Counted from the stretch's first letter, positions 15,137-23,458 are shown. The stretch is 23,817 nt of DNA from a virus (IMGVR_UViG_3300013286_000056:1-23817); one strand, 5' to 3'. The notes: generated from the letters alone by a model not told the origin. Numbers and translations are program-made.

Positions 15137-15836
15137 CATACAAAATTTAAATAAACAACTATTAATGAAGGTTGAAGCAATTGGGCAAATGAAAAAGCCC
15201 ATCTTTTTAGAAGAAGTTGCTAAAGCTGCATTTGTTATTGTTGGTGAAAAATTTATGCTTGCAACAGATCGTCAAGCAGTAAGAAATCCTAAATCTTTTC
15301 ATCACGTATATGAATGGAAAAATTTAGGAAATCCAAGAGCTAGGCTTTTTGTTTTAAATAAAACCGAAATGATGAATGGCAGTATTGCTGTAAGTTCTAA
15401 GTTTTTAACATCTAAAGTGCCAGTTCCAATAGATCCAGAATTATTGATGCCAGGAAATAGTGGCAAGTTTGTTAACAAAAGAAATATATTTAGAAATAAA
15501 GCTCAGGTTATGGAAAATGGACAACCAATAACATACGAGGCTCAAAGAATGCTTGCTTTTATGGGAAGAAATGGATTAACTTTTGTTAGGCCTGGAACAG
15601 TTGTTCATATTCAAAATCCTGGCGGGGTTTCAACAAAAAATGCATTCAGCAGTTTTATGTTAGATTGGTATAATAGTAATGCACAATCTATTATGGATTC
15701 ATCAGGATTATATGAAAAAATAGTTAATGATACATCTGTAGTATTAAGTAAAAATAACACAAACGCTAAAGATGTACAAAAAGTTGTACAAGATATTGTA
15801 AATACGATATCAGGCGGGAAGGTAGAAATTCAATGA
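15108..15836 (+). CDS. Neck/minor tail protein
   Basis: 242 residues from ATG 15108 (MIKLSIQSNDIQNLNKQ). The frame is open back to 15054, but the extension lies within the previous gene and reads as a Cys/Lys-rich stretch that does not look authentic; ATG 15165 (MKVEAIGQ) is another possible start. Content: helical N-terminus, RQAVRNPKSFHHVYEWKNLG (a motif I associate with gp10-like neck proteins that ends HVYEW), a beta region with VHIQNPGG, and a helical C-terminus (KDVQKVVQDIVNTISGGKVE). Position between head-closure and tail-terminator genes supports a tail-completion or neck role. It overlaps the next gene with ATGA. Confidence 0.65.
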   Translation: MIKLSIQSNDIQNLNKQLLMKVEAIGQMKKPIFLEEVAKAAFVIVGEKFMLATDRQAVRNPKSFHHVYEWKNLGNPRARLFVLNKTEMMNGSIAVSSKFLTSKVPVPIDPELLMPGNSGKFVNKRNIFRNKAQVMENGQPITYEAQRMLAFMGRNGLTFVRPGTVVHIQNPGGVSTKNAFSSFMLDWYNSNAQSIMDSSGLYEKIVNDTSVVLSKNNTNAKDVQKVVQDIVNTISGGKVEIQ

Positions 15837-16345
15837 CAGACTATGCACACGTTGCCTCTTATGATGTACGTAAGGTGCTTTTAAAAGAGTTACAGGATAA
15901 TAACCTATATGACCCTAATAACTACCGCGCCGATGGATTCTACGAGTCCCTAGAGCCGATTATACCTGCTCAACAGGTGCCAGAATTTAACAACCTTCTT
16001 CCAGGAAAAACATACATAATCTATGACATCATGCAAAAACATACAGGCGTTCAATGGTGGATGTCTGAAGAGGCTATTACTTTTGACATAGTTTCAAGAG
16101 ATCAAACAGAAATTCAAACATTAATGAATTTTATTACAGACCTATTTAGAAGATATGATTTAGCTGCAAAAGACGTAAATATCAGCCTAGCATCTGGCAG
16201 CCCTTATACCTACCATTACTTCAGGTTAGAATCAGCAGATACAATTCAATCATTTCAAAATGAAGGCGGATTTATGAGCGCCATAATTACTATTCATTAT
16301 GCATATACCCGTGAAGTAAATTCAACCACAGGCAGATACCTGTAA
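15833..16345 (+). CDS. Tail terminator/completion protein
   Basis: 170 residues; ATGA overlap with the upstream gene and GGGAAGG ahead of the start. Pattern fits tail-terminator proteins: an N-terminal helix (VRKVLLKELQDN), then strands TYIIYDIMQKHTGVQWWMSE and AITFDIVSRDQTEIQTLMNF leading into helix ITDLFRRYDLAA, then TYHYFRLESADTIQSF and a closing strand MSAIITIHYAYTRE. These proteins form the hexameric ring that ends tail polymerisation and joins the head. It is the last gene before the tail tube and before a new promoter, as in many siphoviruses. Confidence 0.7.
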   Translation: MTDYAHVASYDVRKVLLKELQDNNLYDPNNYRADGFYESLEPIIPAQQVPEFNNLLPGKTYIIYDIMQKHTGVQWWMSEEAITFDIVSRDQTEIQTLMNFITDLFRRYDLAAKDVNISLASGSPYTYHYFRLESADTIQSFQNEGGFMSAIITIHYAYTREVNSTTGRYL

Positions 16346-16366
16346 ATTTGTTTTATTCTAGATCAG

Positions 16367-16375
16367 TGCTATTAT
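16367..16375 (+). promoter_or_regulatory. Extended -10 promoter for the tail-tube gene
   Basis: TGCTATTAT, -10 TATTAT at 16370-16375; TTGTTT at 16348-16353 is a poor -35 with a 16-bp spacer. Predicted start near 16382 gives a leader of about 60 nt. Confidence 0.55.
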
Positions 16376-16404
16376 ATCTATGAGGAAGTAAAATTGTCAT
16401 CTTT

Positions 16405-16431
16405 TTTAATTTAAATTAAATAAGGTGGTGA
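16405..16431 (+). promoter_or_regulatory. Tail-tube leader: perfect palindrome plus extended Shine-Dalgarno
   Basis: TTTAATTTAAATTAAA (16405-16420) is a perfect 16-bp palindrome and abuts AAGGTGGTGA (16422-16431), which is 10 nt before the ATG. The 16-base stretch AAATAAGGTGGTGAAA is identical to the capsid leader. Confidence 0.7.
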
Positions 16432-16441
16432 AACAAAAAAA

Positions 16442-17197
16442 ATGGCTACAAGTACTAGAAACGTAATCGTCGGTGCAGCAAACCTATTCATTTCGAATAA
16501 GAATGGTGCAAACCGCCCTACAACAAAAGCAACAGATATCACAGGTCTTTTCTCTGCAGGAGCTTCTGCAAGAACAGCAATTAATGCTGGAACTGACTAC
16601 CGTGAAGTAGGATTTACAACAACAGGTATTGAGATCTCATACGAACCAAATTATGGTGAAGTTATGGTGGATCAGCTTCTTGATGCTGCTCGTCTATTCA
16701 AGCAAACACTTAAGGTTATTCTTAAGACAGAGCTTGTAGAAGCGACATTAGAAAATCTTACCCTTTCAATGGGTCAATCAGATTTTTACATAGATGCAAA
16801 CGGATCTCCTGTTTATACATTAACAAATACAGGAACAACTTCAACATACAAGTCTACACTCAACTTAGCAGCAGGTGCTGTTGGTGATACACCAGTTGAG
16901 CGCACACTTCTTGCAGTTGGATCAGCTACACGTCAAATTGGATCGTCTTACGATCCTTCAGCTTCATCTGGAGCTGGCGCAGCAGTAAATCCTGTTCACA
17001 ATTCAGATCTTAAGCAAAAAGAGCGTGTATATGTTGCACGTCGTGTTGTTTCAATTGATACAACAATGCACGGTCTAAAGCGTGATGCAGCAACAGTATT
17101 CCCAGTGAATTTCCGTTGCTTACCAGATGACTCACAAACTGAGTATGCTGGAACTGAATACGGAGTCGTAATTGACCGTGTTTGGGGAACAATCTAA
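16442..17197 (+). CDS. Major tail tube protein
   Basis: 251 residues starting MATSTRNVIVGAANLFISN. Layout of siphovirus tail-tube proteins: early VGAANLFISNKNG strand, YREVGFTTTGIEISYEPNYG (VG.T..GI.I.YEP.YGEV, a typical core), MVDQLLDAARLFKQTLKV, then LVEATLENLTLSMGQ and a long loop, then RVYVARRVVSIDTTMHGLKR with AATVFPVNFRCLPDD and a last strand YGVVIDRVWGTI. Codon choice is enriched for CGT and C-ending codons, like the capsid gene. It is transcribed from its own promoter and followed by a strong terminator, which fits its role as the most abundant tail protein. It precedes the chaperone pair and tape measure as expected. Confidence 0.85.
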   Translation: MATSTRNVIVGAANLFISNKNGANRPTTKATDITGLFSAGASARTAINAGTDYREVGFTTTGIEISYEPNYGEVMVDQLLDAARLFKQTLKVILKTELVEATLENLTLSMGQSDFYIDANGSPVYTLTNTGTTSTYKSTLNLAAGAVGDTPVERTLLAVGSATRQIGSSYDPSASSGAGAAVNPVHNSDLKQKERVYVARRVVSIDTTMHGLKRDAATVFPVNFRCLPDDSQTEYAGTEYGVVIDRVWGTI

Positions 17198-17240
17198 TCT
17201 AACGATTAGTATACAACTTAATATAGACAACTTAATATTG

Positions 17241-17271
17241 TTAAGCCCCTCAAGAAATTGAGGGGTCTTAA
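17241..17271 (+). terminator. Strong intrinsic terminator after the tail-tube gene
   Basis: CCCCTCAA (17246-17253), loop GAAA, TTGAGGGG (17258-17265), a perfect 8-bp stem. Flanking TTAAG and CTTAA extend it with a single bulged T. The downstream sequence TCTTAACATTTT is T-rich. Confidence 0.85.
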
Positions 17272-17296
17272 CATTTTATGTATAAGCGCGATTTAT

Positions 17297-17323
17297 TGGT
17301 ATAATTTAGTAGACACAAAGGAG
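17297..17323 (+). promoter_or_regulatory. Extended -10 promoter and ribosome site of the chaperone operon
   Basis: TGGTATAAT with perfect TATAAT at 17300-17305, directly after the tail-tube terminator; predicted start about 17312. AAAGGAG at 17317-17323 is 7 nt before the TTG start at 17331. Confidence 0.65.
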
Positions 17324-17330
17324 TCTTATC

Positions 17331-17666
17331 TTGCCAACAACAGTATATGATGTAGTAGAAATAGAACTAAGTGATGGAAGTTCCATCACACTTAAGCCAC
17401 TGCCAATTAAGCAGCTAAAGCAATTTATGGATGTAATCCGCGAAATGGATTTGCCTGAAAATGAATCCGAAGATGCAGCAATGGATATCTTCGTTAAGGC
17501 AGCAATGCTTTGCCTAAAAAACATTAAGCCAGAATTATCACAAGATAAAGATAAATTTGAAGAGGTCATCGAAATCCCCACAATGATGAAAATTCTTGAA
17601 ATTGTAGGCGGGCTAAAACTAACAGACCCAAACCTTCTGGGAGCAGCTCTAGTTGGGACGAACTAG
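17331..17666 (+). CDS. Tail assembly chaperone, short form (gpG-like)
   Basis: 111 residues from a TTG start at 17331, chosen because AAAGGAG lies 7 nt upstream and the protein then begins (M)PTTVYDVVEIELSDGSSITL. The conserved part is a small beta region (PTTVYDVVEI..DGSSITLKPLPIKQLKQFMDVI) followed by helices, as in gpG-type chaperones that coat the tape-measure protein during tail assembly. It ends at TAG 17664-17666. Within the last 12 codons it contains a slippery heptamer that allows a minority of ribosomes to move to the -1 frame and make the long form. Location immediately before the tape measure is typical. Confidence 0.85.
   Translation: MPTTVYDVVEIELSDGSSITLKPLPIKQLKQFMDVIREMDLPENESEDAAMDIFVKAAMLCLKNIKPELSQDKDKFEEVIEIPTMMKILEIVGGLKLTDPNLLGAALVGTN
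17627..17633 (+). promoter_or_regulatory. -1 ribosomal frameshift slippery heptamer
   Basis: In the zero frame the codons are GAC CCA AAC, so the heptamer is C_CCA_AAC, a canonical X_XXY_YYZ site. The -1 frame is open from 17600 to 17956 while the zero frame stops at 17664-17666, so the site lies in the only window where a shift works. Confidence 0.85.
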
Positions 17667-17956
17667 ATCTCCGCTCCCTAGAGTCCGAAGCTTTTTTAAT
17701 TGGTCAATGGAAAAACTTTGACGAGTTAGAATCAGAACTTTGTCTTGATGAGCTAATACTAATAGTAGAAGCATTAAGAGAAAGAGAAAGCCGTGATAAA
17801 AAATTCATTGCTGCTGTCAATGGTATAGACCTAGACGAAGCGGGTGAAGAGGAAAAGGTAATACAAGATATCACAAAGCTACAAGGTTTCCAAGCTAACA
17901 ATGAAGGGTTTGGAGTAGGTGCAGGAATCGGTGTTATTGAAATGGGGGAGAGTTAA
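17633..17956 (+). CDS. Tail assembly chaperone, frameshifted extension (gpT-like)
   Basis: This is the -1 frame after the slip, giving a fused product of about 208 residues (101 from the first frame and 107 from here). After the junction the sequence reads PSGSSSSWDELDLRSLESEA, then FLIGQWKNFDELESELCLDE and a helix ILIVEALREREESR-type stretch, RDKKFIAAVNGIDLDE and a Gly-rich ending VGAGIGVIEMGES. It has no start codon or ribosome site of its own suited to independent translation, and its stop overlaps the tape-measure start (TAATG). In known phages the long form binds both the tape measure and the tube protein. A standard ORF caller would miss it. Confidence 0.85.
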   Translation, partial: PSGSSSSWDELDLRSLESEAFLIGQWKNFDELESELCLDELILIVEALRERESRDKKFIAAVNGIDLDEAGEEEKVIQDITKLQGFQANNEGFGVGAGIGVIEMGES

Positions 17957-20900
17957 TGGCTAAAGTAGAATTAAATATTGTCGCCATCGGTGACTTTACT
18001 TCTATCAATACCGAGATAAATAGACTTAGGGCTCAAGTTGATCTTTTAAATAAAAGTCTAGTTGGTGTTGGCTTAAACTCAAATCTTACAAAACAACTTC
18101 AAGAAGCCAATAATGCATTTAAATCAACCATGCTTTCAAGTGGTCAATTTTCTGCAGCCACGGTTAAACTTCAATCAGAAACAGAAAAATTTGGTCAGTC
18201 TCTAGTAACTGGAAAATTAAAACTTTCAGAATACTTTAATATAATTAAAACTGGCTCTGCAAATGCTACTGGTCAAATGAAAGCATTAGCAATTGAACAA
18301 ACAAAATTACAAAACTCTATTGTAATGTCAGATCCAACAAAGCAGGGTATGTTATCAGTATATACACCAACTAAAATTAATGAAGTAGCAAATGCAACAA
18401 AAATTGCTACAAACATGCAGAACTTGTATAATATTGCAGTAAATAAAGGAACACAATCTTTAATCAATTGGGGTAAAAATACTCAATGGGCTGGTCGTCA
18501 ACTTACCGTAGGAATGACAGTTCCTTTAACAATATTTGGCGCTACAGCAATGAAAACTTTTCAACAAGTTAATGATGAGCTTGTAAGACTACAAAAAGTT
18601 TATGGAACAGGGCTAATTCAACCAACACAAGAAGCACTTGCAGCAATTAAAACACAAGTTTTAGATCTTTCAAAAGAGCTTGCTTCAACCCTAGGTATTG
18701 CAGCAAAAGATACAGCTGCAATGGCAGCAGATATTGCAGCAACTGGTGTGCAAGGCGCAGACCTTATTAATTCAACAAGAGAAGCTTTAAGGTTACAAAA
18801 ACTTGGCGAAATGGATCAACAGTCTGCAATGCAGACAACAATTTCTTTAAGAAATGTTTACAAATTAAGTACAGATCAGCTATCAGGAGCAATTAACTTT
18901 CTTAACGCAGTTGAAAACCAAACTTCAACAAGTCTTCAAGATTTAGCAGCGGGTATTCCAAAAGTTGGTCCAATTGTTCAACAACTTGGCGGATCATTTA
19001 AAGATACCGCAGTCATGATGGTAGCAATGAAAGAAGCTGGTGTGCCAGCAGCACAGTCTGCTAACGCAATTAAATCAGCTCTTGCATCTTTAATAAATCC
19101 AACAAAAAATGCTTCAGAAGCATTTGCAAAATATAATATTGATGTAGGCTCAATTGCTAAAAAAACTGGCGGTAATCCTATTGAAATGATTATGATGTTA
19201 CAAAATTCTTTAAAGGGATTAGATAAACTTGCACAAGCACAACTAATAGAAAAGCTTTTTGGAAAATTTCAAGAAGCTAGAATTCAAGCTTTGATAACAA
19301 ATTTAGGTGCAGTAAATAGTCAAACTAAAGCAGCGTTTGATCTTGCAAAGGCAGGAGATGCAGCATTAAGCGGTATTGCACAAAACGAATTAAAAACTGC
19401 CACAGAATCAGTTACTGGTAAATATCAAAGAGCTGTACAAACATTAAAAGTTGATCTAATTCCAGTTGGCGAAAAAATTATGCAAATTGCAACTAAACTT
19501 CTTGATTTTGGAGATAAAGTTTCTAAGGTATTTGCAGGGTTGCCAGGACCAGTTAAAACTGTAATGGGTATTCTGGCATTGGGCGTAGCTTTATCAGGAC
19601 CTATTATTATGCTTACGGGTGTTGTTGCAAACTTTGTTGGCTATTTAATGAAAGGCTTGTTTGCAATTAAGTCTTTAAGAGATGGAACAAAAACATTTGG
19701 TGAGTTATTTACGCCAGAAATCATTGCTTCACAAAACGCAGCAGCTCTTTTTAGCGATAAAATTTTACAAGATGAATCAGCAGTAATGCTACTTGACAAA
19801 GCTGTTAAAGAATTAACAATTAGTCTTGAGGGTATGGCTGCAGCAATGAATGCTTCATCAACAACTTCTTTTGCAAGTTCAGTTATGGGTGTAGAAGCAG
19901 GTCTTGCTGGTGGAAGAATACCATTCCGAGCACCTGGAAAGTTTGCACAGGGTATAGAAAAAGTTCCAGGATCTGGTTCGGAAGATACATATCCCGCAAT
20001 GCTCACACCAGGAGAATCTATTATTCCAGCGGATAAAGCAAAGAGGTATGCACCATTTATTAGTGCAATGATTAACGGAACTTTGCCAGGTTTTGCTGGT
20101 GGGGTTGAAGGTTATTCCCCAGGTGGAACTCCTCAGTACCGCTCATCTGGTGGTAGTAGATCTATTAATCAAATGGTTATTGCACAAAATAAACAATTAG
20201 CAGAAGCACGAGCTGTTCTTAAATCAGAAATACATAGAGCACACGCTGCTGGAGAATTTGCTCCAGGATCTGATCAATATAATGAACTTGCAGCAAAGTA
20301 CCCACAAATACATGATATTGAAAAAAAATATCCAGGTTCAGTAAAAGTTGAATCAGATTTAACTGCAGATTTAGGTGGCTCTTTAAATGTTAAAATGCGT
20401 AAAGGTAATAAAGGTGCAACTCAAGAGGAGTTTGCACAAGGTTACGATGCAGTTCCTGGCGGTGGTCATTTTGTAAAAGCAGCTTCAAGACATGGAATTT
20501 CAAAATCTGACCTTGCCGACGAAGAAGTTAGAAAAACACTTAAAGATTTTTCTGCAGCAGTAAAACAAAGAATTGTTGATACAAAAAAAACTCTTATAAC
20601 TGATGCAGATTTTGAAAAAGCAACAAGAGATACAATTGATGATTTTCAAAAAATGGGTGGCAAATCAGCAAAACTTGCAACTGCCTTAGACAAAGCATCA
20701 AAATCTATTGGAGAAGCAAGAGTAAATGTTGGAAAGTCTGCAATGGTTGCAGGTATTGCATCAGGAGAATTTACAAAAGATAAAACAATTGTAAAGTACA
20801 ATGGCATGGGCGTTGGCAATGCTAGAAACGATGGAACTTTTAGAGATAGACAATTAAGCGTTCCAGGCGGTTACAAAGCTAGAGCAGGTTCAAGTAATGC

Positions 20901-22956
20901 TGCTTATAAAGAATTTGCTGCGCAAGAACAAAAAAATATTGCAACCGCTTTAAATCAAGCTTCAGATTCACACTCAGCATCAAGAGAAACAAAGAAAGCA
21001 ACAAAAAATATTGTTGACGGAGTTACAGAAACTATTAAGGCTGCAAAGCCAGCAGTAGCAGCAGCAGTTGAACAAGGCGTTGTTGCACCAACAATTGCTG
21101 GTGAAGAGATGGCTGCAGGTGGTGCAAGTGGAGGATTTAGAAGCAGATTAAAGGGCAAGTTTATTAATTCAGAAGGAAAAATGAATTTGCAAACAAAGAT
21201 GGGCGGAGCTTCTGCTCTTATGATGGCTGGTCCAATGTTAGCAGGAATGCTCCCACAAGGAAGCAATGCTTCTAAAATGACAAATAGTGTAACCTCAATG
21301 GCTGGCATGGGTATGATGTTTGGACCGTGGGGTGCAGCAGCAGGTGCAGCAATAGGATTAGTAACCAGTGGCATTGGTGCATTAATGCGGGCAGAAAAAG
21401 AACATCAAGCAGTTGCTAAAGCATCATTTACTGCAAGTGCTGAATCTATTAAATTATTTGGTGGTAGCACCCTAGAATCAACAACAAGAATAATACACTT
21501 TAGCGATAAAATTAAAGAAGCTGGTATTACATCTCAAAAAACTTTAACAGAAATTGATAATTTAGCAAATGCAATTGCAAAGCTAGGTAAAGACGATCCA
21601 ATGAAGATGACGGCAGATTCAATTAAAAAGATGGATGGCGTTGGTCCAATTGTTGGAACTTTAAAACAATTTGCAGCAGCACAAGTTGCAGCGGGTATGG
21701 ATCCAAAAGGTGTTCAAAAGCTAGTAGCTGCAACATTACAATATGCAGGTAAAACACAATATCTTAAAACTGCTTTAAAAGAAATTGTACCAGCAACAAT
21801 TAGCGTTGGTAAAGCACAAGAAACATTGTTGCAAAAACTAAATAGCGCAACAAAGGGAATGCTTACCGAATATTATATAAATCAAAAAAGTATTAAAAAT
21901 TACAAAGATTTAAATTCCGCACAAAAAAATCTTGCTGACGGACTTGGAACGGTTGCATTAAGTATGACTAGTGGGATTGCCACGGTATCCTCATTAACAT
22001 CAGCCATGGATGCTTTTGAAAAGAGTGGCATGGATTCTTACACATCTACAAGGTTATTGCAGATGGAATTAAGAAATGTTGGTCAAGTAGATCTTGCAAA
22101 AAGACTTGGAGAAATCCAAGCCGTAGTTAAAAATACAGGAACAGCAATGCTTATTGCTTCTGCTCAAGCAGCAGGACTTGCTCAAAATCTTGATAAAGCA
22201 GCACTTTCAGCCTTAGCCAATGATCCAGTAGCACTTGAAAAATTAAAGAAAGATCTTGCTAAAAGAAATGCAGATTTAGCAGCAGCAAATAAAAAGCTAG
22301 GACTTGATGCAATGGGAAATCCACTTGTTCCAGATCCAGCGTCTACTACTTATAAAACATTTACAGGAACAGCAGAACAAAAAGCTGCAAAGAAAATTAT
22401 TGAAGCAAAAGTACATTCAGAAAATTCAATATTAAAAACATTAAAAGATCAACTTTCAGTACAACAAAAACAATCAGCTGAAGCAAAACGTCAGTTAGAC
22501 TATGATATGCAAAGACAAGATTTAAGTAATCAAATGAAAACATCTTTAATTTCAGGAGATTATTTAGGTGCAGCACAACTAAAGCAAGCTTCATCTGCAT
22601 TAACTATTGATTTTAATCAAGGAACAAAAGAGCAAAAAGCTCAAGATCAAATTGATAAGATACAAGCAAGAACAGATATTTTTTCTAACGCTCTTGCAGA
22701 TTTAAATGATGCAATTGCAAATGGTGTTAAAACTTTAAATAAAAGCGTGATTAGTGCCAAGGGTCTTGAAACTCTTACTACTAAAAATACCGCAGGTCCA
22801 ACAACTATAAGTGTTGTAAACAATATTACTTTGCCTGCAGGAAGCACACAAGCAACTGCATCTGCAGCTGCTGCGGGAGCACATCAAGGAACTACAAAAG
22901 CTATACTTGATCAAAAAAATAATAAAACTAATTTAGTTAAAGTAGGAGGCAAATAA
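17956..22956 (+). CDS. Tape measure protein
   Basis: 1666 residues, by far the largest gene here; start overlaps the chaperone stop. N-terminal 1-170 is helical and coiled-coil-like. About 180-520 resembles the TP901/PhageMin_Tail core (TVGMTVPLTIFGATAMKTFQ, LAATLGIAAKDTAAMAADIA-like helices, GVPAAQSANAIKSALASLIN, KLFGKFQEARIQAL). Hydrophobic helices at about 532-570 (TVMGILALGVALSGPIIML) and at 1077-1143 (GAAAGAAIGLVTSGIGALM) could insert in the host membrane. The segment YPAMLTPGESIIPADKA near 675-695 is a common tape-measure motif. The C-terminal 1420-1600 is coiled-coil. By the usual 0.15 nm per residue the tail would be about 250 nm. Residues 730-1075 are polar and unlike the rest; no lysozyme or peptidase motif recognised. 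Confidence 0.92.
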   Translation: MAKVELNIVAIGDFTSINTEINRLRAQVDLLNKSLVGVGLNSNLTKQLQEANNAFKSTMLSSGQFSAATVKLQSETEKFGQSLVTGKLKLSEYFNIIKTGSANATGQMKALAIEQTKLQNSIVMSDPTKQGMLSVYTPTKINEVANATKIATNMQNLYNIAVNKGTQSLINWGKNTQWAGRQLTVGMTVPLTIFGATAMKTFQQVNDELVRLQKVYGTGLIQPTQEALAAIKTQVLDLSKELASTLGIAAKDTAAMAADIAATGVQGADLINSTREALRLQKLGEMDQQSAMQTTISLRNVYKLSTDQLSGAINFLNAVENQTSTSLQDLAAGIPKVGPIVQQLGGSFKDTAVMMVAMKEAGVPAAQSANAIKSALASLINPTKNASEAFAKYNIDVGSIAKKTGGNPIEMIMMLQNSLKGLDKLAQAQLIEKLFGKFQEARIQALITNLGAVNSQTKAAFDLAKAGDAALSGIAQNELKTATESVTGKYQRAVQTLKVDLIPVGEKIMQIATKLLDFGDKVSKVFAGLPGPVKTVMGILALGVALSGPIIMLTGVVANFVGYLMKGLFAIKSLRDGTKTFGELFTPEIIASQNAAALFSDKILQDESAVMLLDKAVKELTISLEGMAAAMNASSTTSFASSVMGVEAGLAGGRIPFRAPGKFAQGIEKVPGSGSEDTYPAMLTPGESIIPADKAKRYAPFISAMINGTLPGFAGGVEGYSPGGTPQYRSSGGSRSINQMVIAQNKQLAEARAVLKSEIHRAHAAGEFAPGSDQYNELAAKYPQIHDIEKKYPGSVKVESDLTADLGGSLNVKMRKGNKGATQEEFAQGYDAVPGGGHFVKAASRHGISKSDLADEEVRKTLKDFSAAVKQRIVDTKKTLITDADFEKATRDTIDDFQKMGGKSAKLATALDKASKSIGEARVNVGKSAMVAGIASGEFTKDKTIVKYNGMGVGNARNDGTFRDRQLSVPGGYKARAGSSNAAYKEFAAQEQKNIATALNQASDSHSASRETKKATKNIVDGVTETIKAAKPAVAAAVEQGVVAPTIAGEEMAAGGASGGFRSRLKGKFINSEGKMNLQTKMGGASALMMAGPMLAGMLPQGSNASKMTNSVTSMAGMGMMFGPWGAAAGAAIGLVTSGIGALMRAEKEHQAVAKASFTASAESIKLFGGSTLESTTRIIHFSDKIKEAGITSQKTLTEIDNLANAIAKLGKDDPMKMTADSIKKMDGVGPIVGTLKQFAAAQVAAGMDPKGVQKLVAATLQYAGKTQYLKTALKEIVPATISVGKAQETLLQKLNSATKGMLTEYYINQKSIKNYKDLNSAQKNLADGLGTVALSMTSGIATVSSLTSAMDAFEKSGMDSYTSTRLLQMELRNVGQVDLAKRLGEIQAVVKNTGTAMLIASAQAAGLAQNLDKAALSALANDPVALEKLKKDLAKRNADLAAANKKLGLDAMGNPLVPDPASTTYKTFTGTAEQKAAKKIIEAKVHSENSILKTLKDQLSVQQKQSAEAKRQLDYDMQRQDLSNQMKTSLISGDYLGAAQLKQASSALTIDFNQGTKEQKAQDQIDKIQARTDIFSNALADLNDAIANGVKTLNKSVISAKGLETLTTKNTAGPTTISVVNNITLPAGSTQATASAAAAGAHQGTTKAILDQKNNKTNLVKVGGK

Positions 22957-22957
22957 A

Positions 22958-23458
22958 ATGACATATCAAATAGCACAAGGTGTACAAGTATCACTTGATT
23001 ATAACCCATCAACTGGGACAGGTACTTGGTATAAACTTTCTGATCATAATCGTCAACCTCTTAATATAACATATAGTCTTATTGAATCAACAGATAGAAT
23101 GGCTAATGGAACACTTCGTAAATATATTGTTGCAAAGAAATTTATTATTTCTGCCGACTGGAAAGATTTACCAACTATAGATTCAAACGTTGTAGATTAT
23201 TCATCAGACGCACATGGAGCTTCTTGGATTAAAGCATTCTATGAAGGAAATTCATTTAACCCAATTTATGTAAAATTAATGTTTGCTCTAGAGACACCAG
23301 TCCAAAATGGCATACCTTTATCAAGTACCTACCTAGATTCTAAATCTACAACAGGCCAAATATATAATGCTTACATGACTACATTTACATATAACGTTAC
23401 AAAAAGAAGACAAGGTTTTGATTACGTAGATCTTAAAATAGAATTTACGGAGATTTAA
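22958..23458 (+). CDS. Distal/minor tail protein
   Basis: 166 residues; very good ribosome site (GTAGGAGGC) about 8 nt before ATG 22958, immediately after the tape measure. Beta-rich: GVQVSLDYNPSTGTGTWYKL, LNITYSLIESTDRMANGTLR, KYIVAKKFIISADWKDLP, then WIKAFYEGNSFNPIYVKLMF and FTYNVTKRRQGFDYVDLKIE. The combination of a strand-rich body, a mention of mixed substrate loops and a last strand ending DLKIEFTEI resembles tail-tip proteins that follow the tape measure (tube-like or distal-tail-type fold). I cannot distinguish a Dit-type hub from a minor tail protein. The next gene starts directly after its stop. Confidence 0.75.
   Translation: MTYQIAQGVQVSLDYNPSTGTGTWYKLSDHNRQPLNITYSLIESTDRMANGTLRKYIVAKKFIISADWKDLPTIDSNVVDYSSDAHGASWIKAFYEGNSFNPIYVKLMFALETPVQNGIPLSSTYLDSKSTTGQIYNAYMTTFTYNVTKRRQGFDYVDLKIEFTEI

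Noticed and set aside
16380-16391. Three-codon leader peptide (M-R-K-stop) before the tail-tube gene
   Set aside because: Its ATG lies at or before the predicted transcription start, with no ribosome site; most likely chance.
17610-17620. CTAAAAC as alternative frameshift site
   Set aside because: Out of phase for X_XXY_YYZ in the zero frame; only CCCAAAC at 17627 has the right phase.
17956-22956. Lysozyme or peptidase domain in the tape measure
   Set aside because: No recognisable catalytic motif (no transglycosylase, NlpC/P60 or M23 pattern) found by reading.
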